Assembly (NCBI GenBank): GCA_037440385.1
Contig: JBBIUI010000013.1
Location: 1-35,956 of the forward strand
Direction: 5' to 3'
Length of the DNA stretch: 35,956 bases
Source: CG2-30-68-42 sp037440385
GTDB lineage: Bacteria > Pseudomonadota > Gammaproteobacteria > Burkholderiales > Rhodocyclaceae
A program made the translations under genes and the position numbers. Positions within the stretch are counted from its first letter, which is position 1, and every line of letters begins with the position of its first letter. Of this stretch, positions 32,929 to 35,956 are shown one piece after another. The notes under the pieces are model-generated. The model searched no databases and was not told where the DNA came from. It saw only the letters and a program-made list of their open reading frames with translations.

Positions 32929-33134
32929 CCCAGATTGTCCATTGGAACGCGAGCGGATTGGGCAGCCGAGGGCGAGCAGGGCTGCGTTCGCGCGACGAGC
33001 CGATAACCGTGTCTATCGGCGAGGAGCGCGGGCGCAAAGATGCCGCCCGCAGGCCCCAAGCCGCCGCGTAGGGCAAATGCGGTAGGGGTAACTGCCCTCA
33101 AACAGCCTCTGCCCGGTCTAATGGACAATCTGGG
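32929..33134 (-). mobile_element. 206-bp MITE-like element, copy 2 (between M23 gene and anmK)
   Basis: Reverse complement of the element at 26213-26418, with one difference (32959). The same 15-bp terminal inverted repeats bound it. The target duplication is ATCAG (32924-32928 and 33135-33139), different from that of copy 1, so the two are independent insertions. Read on the minus strand, in the direction of anmK, the element has the same orientation as copy 1 relative to coq7. The duplication on the far side contains the TGA stop of the M23 gene (33136-33138). The frame through the element again ends in TGA, 3 bases before the anmK GTG. Confidence 0.92.
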
Positions 33135-33135
33135 A

Positions 33136-34455
33136 TCAGTTCAGGGACGCGAGATCGACGGTCCGGATCAAGTTCAAACGCGACGCAAGCGGATCGATCC
33201 GTTCGCGGAACGCGACGAGCTCGCGTTGATCGAGCGGACTTGCGGCAGGCACGCCGGCGGTCATCGGATTTCTGAATTGACCGTTGATGCGGAACTCGTA
33301 ATGCAGGTGCGGCCCGGTCGCCAGTCCGGTCGCGCCGACATACCCGATCACATCTCCCTGGACGACCCGGGCACCCTTGCGGATGCCGGGTACGAAGCCG
33401 TTCAGGTGCGCGTACAGCGTCGAATACGGCTTCGCGTGTCGGATGACGACGACATTTCCGTATCCAGTCTGGCGCCCGGCGAACTCGACGACGCCGTCTC
33501 CGCCGAGCCCAAGCCTGCCTCCGCTGGCTGCGGCATAGTCGATCCCGTTATGCGCACGCCATTTCTGGAGCACCGGATGGAAGCGCATCGCGAACCCGGA
33601 AGTGATGCGCGAGAACTCCAGGGGCGAGCGCAGAAATGCGCGCCTGAGGCTCTGTCCGTCGGCGCCGTAATAGCCTTCCCTTCCGTCCGGTGCGCGATAG
33701 TTGAAGGCCCGATAGGTCTTGCCCTGATTGGTGAATTCTGCGGCGAGGATCCGGCCACTGCGCACCGGCCGTCCCAGCGCGTACTTCATTTCGTAGACCA
33801 ACGCAAAACGGTCTCCGCGGCGCAGATCCCGGTGGAAGTCGATGTGTCCGCCGAAGATCTCCGCGAGTTGCATCGTGACTGCATCGGGCAATCCGATCGC
33901 ATCGGTCGCACCGAACAGTGAGCTTCTGATCTCCCCGCTCGCCATCAGTAACCTGGTGTCGAACTGCAACGATTGCTGCGCAACGTCGAACCGGTCGCCA
34001 TCGCGCTCGACCACCAGAGCTTCGTCGCGGTTGTTCAACGGGAAGCTCAGTGACAGCAGGCGTCCGTCGCCGCTCGTGCGGGCGGTCACCGTCTTGCCGG
34101 CCCGAAGCTGCCGGAACATCGGTTGCGCCTCGCGGCTGGTTCGCAGGAACTCGAACGCCTGCGCGTCTTCGGCGCCGAGCCGCTGGAGAAGGTGCGCGAG
34201 CGTGTCACCGGGTTCTACGCGCTCCTCGCGTACGAACGATGTCGAGTCGGTGTCGGCCGGCACCACCGGAGCGATGGCGAGTGATTCGACCGCCGCGGTC
34301 TGGTCGATCACGAGATCCTCACGGCCCGGTACCACGGCAGAGGCGGCCACCATGCCCCCGATCGCGGCCGCCAGCAATGCCAGCATCCCCCAGAACCTGA
34401 GCGGCGCGGCTTCGCGGCGCGAGCGCAGTTGCGATAGAATTCGCGGCTGTTTCAT
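33136..34455 (-). CDS. M23-family peptidoglycan DD-endopeptidase (MepM-like)
   Basis: A 439-residue protein with an N-terminal membrane anchor (FWGMLALLAAAIGGMVAASA), a LysM/OapA-like segment (VEPGDTLAHLLQRLGAEDAQ), and a C-terminal lysostaphin-type peptidase domain. Zinc ligands are visible in WRAHNGIDYAAASG (H and D) and GPHLHYEF (HxH). Members such as MepM cut cross-links to let the cell wall grow. ATG 34455 is chosen because an upstream open frame would run into tyrS. The divergent tyrS starts 41 bp away. Its stop codon lies in the duplicated target of the transposable element. Confidence 0.95.
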   Translation of the reverse strand: MKQPRILSQLRSRREAAPLRFWGMLALLAAAIGGMVAASAVVPGREDLVIDQTAAVESLAIAPVVPADTDSTSFVREERVEPGDTLAHLLQRLGAEDAQAFEFLRTSREAQPMFRQLRAGKTVTARTSGDGRLLSLSFPLNNRDEALVVERDGDRFDVAQQSLQFDTRLLMASGEIRSSLFGATDAIGLPDAVTMQLAEIFGGHIDFHRDLRRGDRFALVYEMKYALGRPVRSGRILAAEFTNQGKTYRAFNYRAPDGREGYYGADGQSLRRAFLRSPLEFSRITSGFAMRFHPVLQKWRAHNGIDYAAASGGRLGLGGDGVVEFAGRQTGYGNVVVIRHAKPYSTLYAHLNGFVPGIRKGARVVQGDVIGYVGATGLATGPHLHYEFRINGQFRNPMTAGVPAASPLDQRELVAFRERIDPLASRLNLIRTVDLASLN

Positions 34456-34495
34456 TGGCGCGGTGCAGGCAAAAAACCTGCGCAGTGTAGCAGAA

Positions 34496-35728
34496 ATGTC
34501 CGCCGACTCAATTCCGGTCAGCCCAGCCGTCGCGCAGCTCGACGAGGCGCTCGCACTCATCAGGCGTGGCTGCGACGAGATCCTGCTCGAACCGGAGCTC
34601 GTGGAGCGGCTGGCGTCGGGACGGGTGCTGCGGATCAAGGCAGGGTTCGATCCGACCGCGCCGGATCTGCATCTCGGTCATACGGTGCTGATCAACAAGC
34701 TGCGCCATTTCCAGATGCTGGGGCATCACGTGATGTTCCTGATCGGCGACTTCACCGGGATGATCGGCGATCCGACCGGGAAGAACGCCACCCGCCCGGC
34801 GCTTTCGCGCGAGCAGATCCTGGACAACGCCCAAAGCTATCGGGAGCAGGTGTTCAGGATTCTCGATCCGGAAGCGACCGAGGTCTGTTTCAATTCGGCG
34901 TGGATGGATCCGCTTGGCGCCGCCGGCATGATCAAGCTGGCTGCCAGGCACACCGTGGCGCGCATGCTGGAGCGCGACGATTTCGCGAAGCGGTACGCGT
35001 CGGGCCAGCCGATCGCGATCCACGAGTTCCTGTATCCGCTGTGCCAGGGCTACGATTCCGTGGCGATGCGGGCAGACGTGGAACTGGGCGGCACGGACCA
35101 GAAGTTCAATCTGCTGGTCGGGCGCGAGTTGCAGAAGCATTATCACCAGCCTCCCCAGGTGATCCTCACCATGCCGCTGCTCGAAGGCACCGACGGCGTC
35201 AACAAGATGTCGAAGTCGCTGGGCAACTACATCGCAATCGACGAGGCACCCCGAGACATCTTCGGCAAGATCATGTCGGTTTCGGACGAACTGATGTGGC
35301 GGTATTACGAACTGCTGTCTTTCCGTCCGGAGGCCGAGATCGCTGCACTGCGGCGGCAGGTTGCCGAGGGACGAAATCCGCGCGACGCGAAAGTGATGCT
35401 GGCACGTGAAATCGTCGAGCGTTTTCACGGCGGGCGTGCGGCGGAGGATGCGAACGCCGATTTCGAAATGCGGTTCAGGCAGCATGCGATCCCGGAAGAG
35501 TTGTCGGAGACGGTGATCGACGCCGGTCCCCAGGGATTGCCGATTGCCAATGTGCTCAGGCAGGCGGGCTTGACCGGCAGCACGTCGGAGGCGCTGCGGA
35601 TGATCGATCAGGGCGGCGTGCGGATCGACGGGGAGAAGGTCCGGCAGCGCAGCGTGGTCCTCAAGTCCGGAGTATCGGTCGTGCTGCAAGTCGGGCGGCG
35701 GAAGTTCGCGCGCGTCGTATTGCGGTAA
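34496..35728 (+). CDS. tyrS: tyrosyl-tRNA synthetase
   Basis: Class I synthetase of 410 residues. The HIGH motif appears as HLGH in GFDPTAPDLHLGHTVLINK, and KMSKS as NKMSKSLGNY. The C-terminal S4 RNA-binding domain starts near GLPIANVLRQAGLTGS and runs to the end. Length and motif spacing fit the TyrZ/TyrS2-like subgroup rather than the longer E. coli type (inference). The start ATG 34496 follows the family N-terminus. The divergent M23 gene and downstream rRNA operon are a common betaproteobacterial context. Confidence 0.97.
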   Translation: MSADSIPVSPAVAQLDEALALIRRGCDEILLEPELVERLASGRVLRIKAGFDPTAPDLHLGHTVLINKLRHFQMLGHHVMFLIGDFTGMIGDPTGKNATRPALSREQILDNAQSYREQVFRILDPEATEVCFNSAWMDPLGAAGMIKLAARHTVARMLERDDFAKRYASGQPIAIHEFLYPLCQGYDSVAMRADVELGGTDQKFNLLVGRELQKHYHQPPQVILTMPLLEGTDGVNKMSKSLGNYIAIDEAPRDIFGKIMSVSDELMWRYYELLSFRPEAEIAALRRQVAEGRNPRDAKVMLAREIVERFHGGRAAEDANADFEMRFRQHAIPEELSETVIDAGPQGLPIANVLRQAGLTGSTSEALRMIDQGGVRIDGEKVRQRSVVLKSGVSVVLQVGRRKFARVVLR

Positions 35729-35774
35729 CACCGGCATCCCCCGAAATCTTTTCTGCCTGACGCTTCGGTCGCTG

Positions 35775-35802
35775 TTGACGGCCCGGTTTTGCCGGCTATA
35801 AT
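35775..35802 (+). promoter_or_regulatory. rRNA operon promoter
   Basis: -35 TTGACG (35775-35780) and a perfect -10 TATAAT (35797-35802), 16-bp spacer, followed by a GC-rich discriminator (GCGCGGCTC), which is typical of rRNA promoters under stringent control. Confidence 0.93.
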
Positions 35803-35812
35803 GCGCGGCTCT

Positions 35813-35841
35813 CCTCGCCATGGCGGGGACGTTCTTTAACA
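35813..35841 (+). promoter_or_regulatory. rRNA antitermination signals: boxB-like hairpin and boxA
   Basis: CCTCGCC/GGCGGGG (35813-35828) forms a tight stem directly before boxA GTTCTTTAACA (35831-35841). In rRNA leaders these recruit the Nus antitermination complex. Confidence 0.88.
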
Positions 35842-35956
35842 ACACAGACGACCGATAGGTGTGGGTGCCTGGATGGGCTCACACGGAAGGACGTGCTGCG
35901 TGGGTGAAGCGGAGGCGGTCCTGGGGCAATCGATCCGAACCGGGGTATTGGCGATG
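35842..35956 (+). other. 16S rRNA 5' leader (16S gene itself beyond the window)
   Basis: The segment CCGATAGGTGTGGGTGCCTG after boxA resembles the betaproteobacterial pre-16S leader (usual form GATAAGTGTGGG). The start of mature 16S (AGAGTTTGATC) is not reached by the end of the window. Confidence 0.8.

Noticed and set aside
35842..35956. 16S rRNA gene
   Set aside because: Only the leader is present; the conserved 5' end of mature 16S does not occur before the window ends.

Overview
The window is GC-rich chromosomal DNA from a betaproteobacterium. This rests on gene content and gene order: bioC / cytochrome c4 / engB / hemB, argB–HAD phosphatase–slmA, fmdB–DUF502–aspS–nudB, pilB-pilC-pilD, a CNP1-like protein, coq7 next to an OsmC gene, and rplM-rpsI-argC-bactofilin-erpA-anmK-M23-tyrS followed by the leader of an rRNA operon. 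A Burkholderiales-like or neighbouring lineage fits, and a candidate anti-hemB-type small RNA beside hemB supports this. The genus cannot be told.

Layout. Positions 1-5.2 kb: the 3' end of an MshN-like TPR pilus protein, a comF broken by an in-frame stop, bioC, a diheme cytochrome c4, engB, a candidate small RNA on the minus strand, and hemB. 5.2-7.4 kb (minus): argB, a pyrimidine 5'-nucleotidase-like HAD gene and slmA. 7.4-12.2 kb: an Hsp20 gene with a sigma-32-like promoter, a small CWC cysteine-rich protein, then the minus-strand operon fmdB-DUF502-aspS-RNase-barstar-nudB, whose last genes are joined by ATGA overlaps. 12.3-18.4 kb (minus): pilD, pilC, pilB, a CorC/HlyC-type CNNM transporter and a CcsA-like protein, divergent from ffh. 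18.5-23 kb: ffh, a lytic transglycosylase, proS and rppH. 23-26 kb: a rubrerythrin / Fe-S protein / DUF3501 / CNP1-like cluster behind a promoter that overlaps an inverted repeat. 26-28 kb: coq7 and an OsmC gene, then a 700-bp intergenic region with a REP-like palindromic repeat, an AT-rich stretch and a candidate small RNA. 28.2-35.96 kb: rplM-rpsI, argC, a coiled-coil membrane protein, a bactofilin, erpA, anmK, an M23 endopeptidase, tyrS and the promoter, boxB-like hairpin and boxA of an rRNA operon whose 16S gene lies beyond the window.

Most of this is conserved housekeeping. What stands out is a 206-bp non-autonomous transposable element (MITE-like) present twice, at 26213-26418 and 32929-33134. 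The copies are inverted relative to each other and differ at one base. Each has perfect 15-bp terminal inverted repeats and its own 5-bp target duplication (CTGAG and ATCAG). Both sit in the same orientation relative to the gene they precede, ending 7-10 bases before the start codon of coq7 or anmK. The anmK copy splits what must have been a tightly coupled M23-anmK pair at the M23 stop codon, and the target duplication rebuilds that stop. A frame running through the element ends at a TGA supplied by the target site just before each downstream start, so the element may carry translation into the gene it landed in front of.

A second theme is two unrelated candidate small RNAs (minus strand about 3993-4106, plus strand about 27966-28057). 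Both end in an intrinsic terminator and both display CCUCC-type, anti-Shine-Dalgarno loops.
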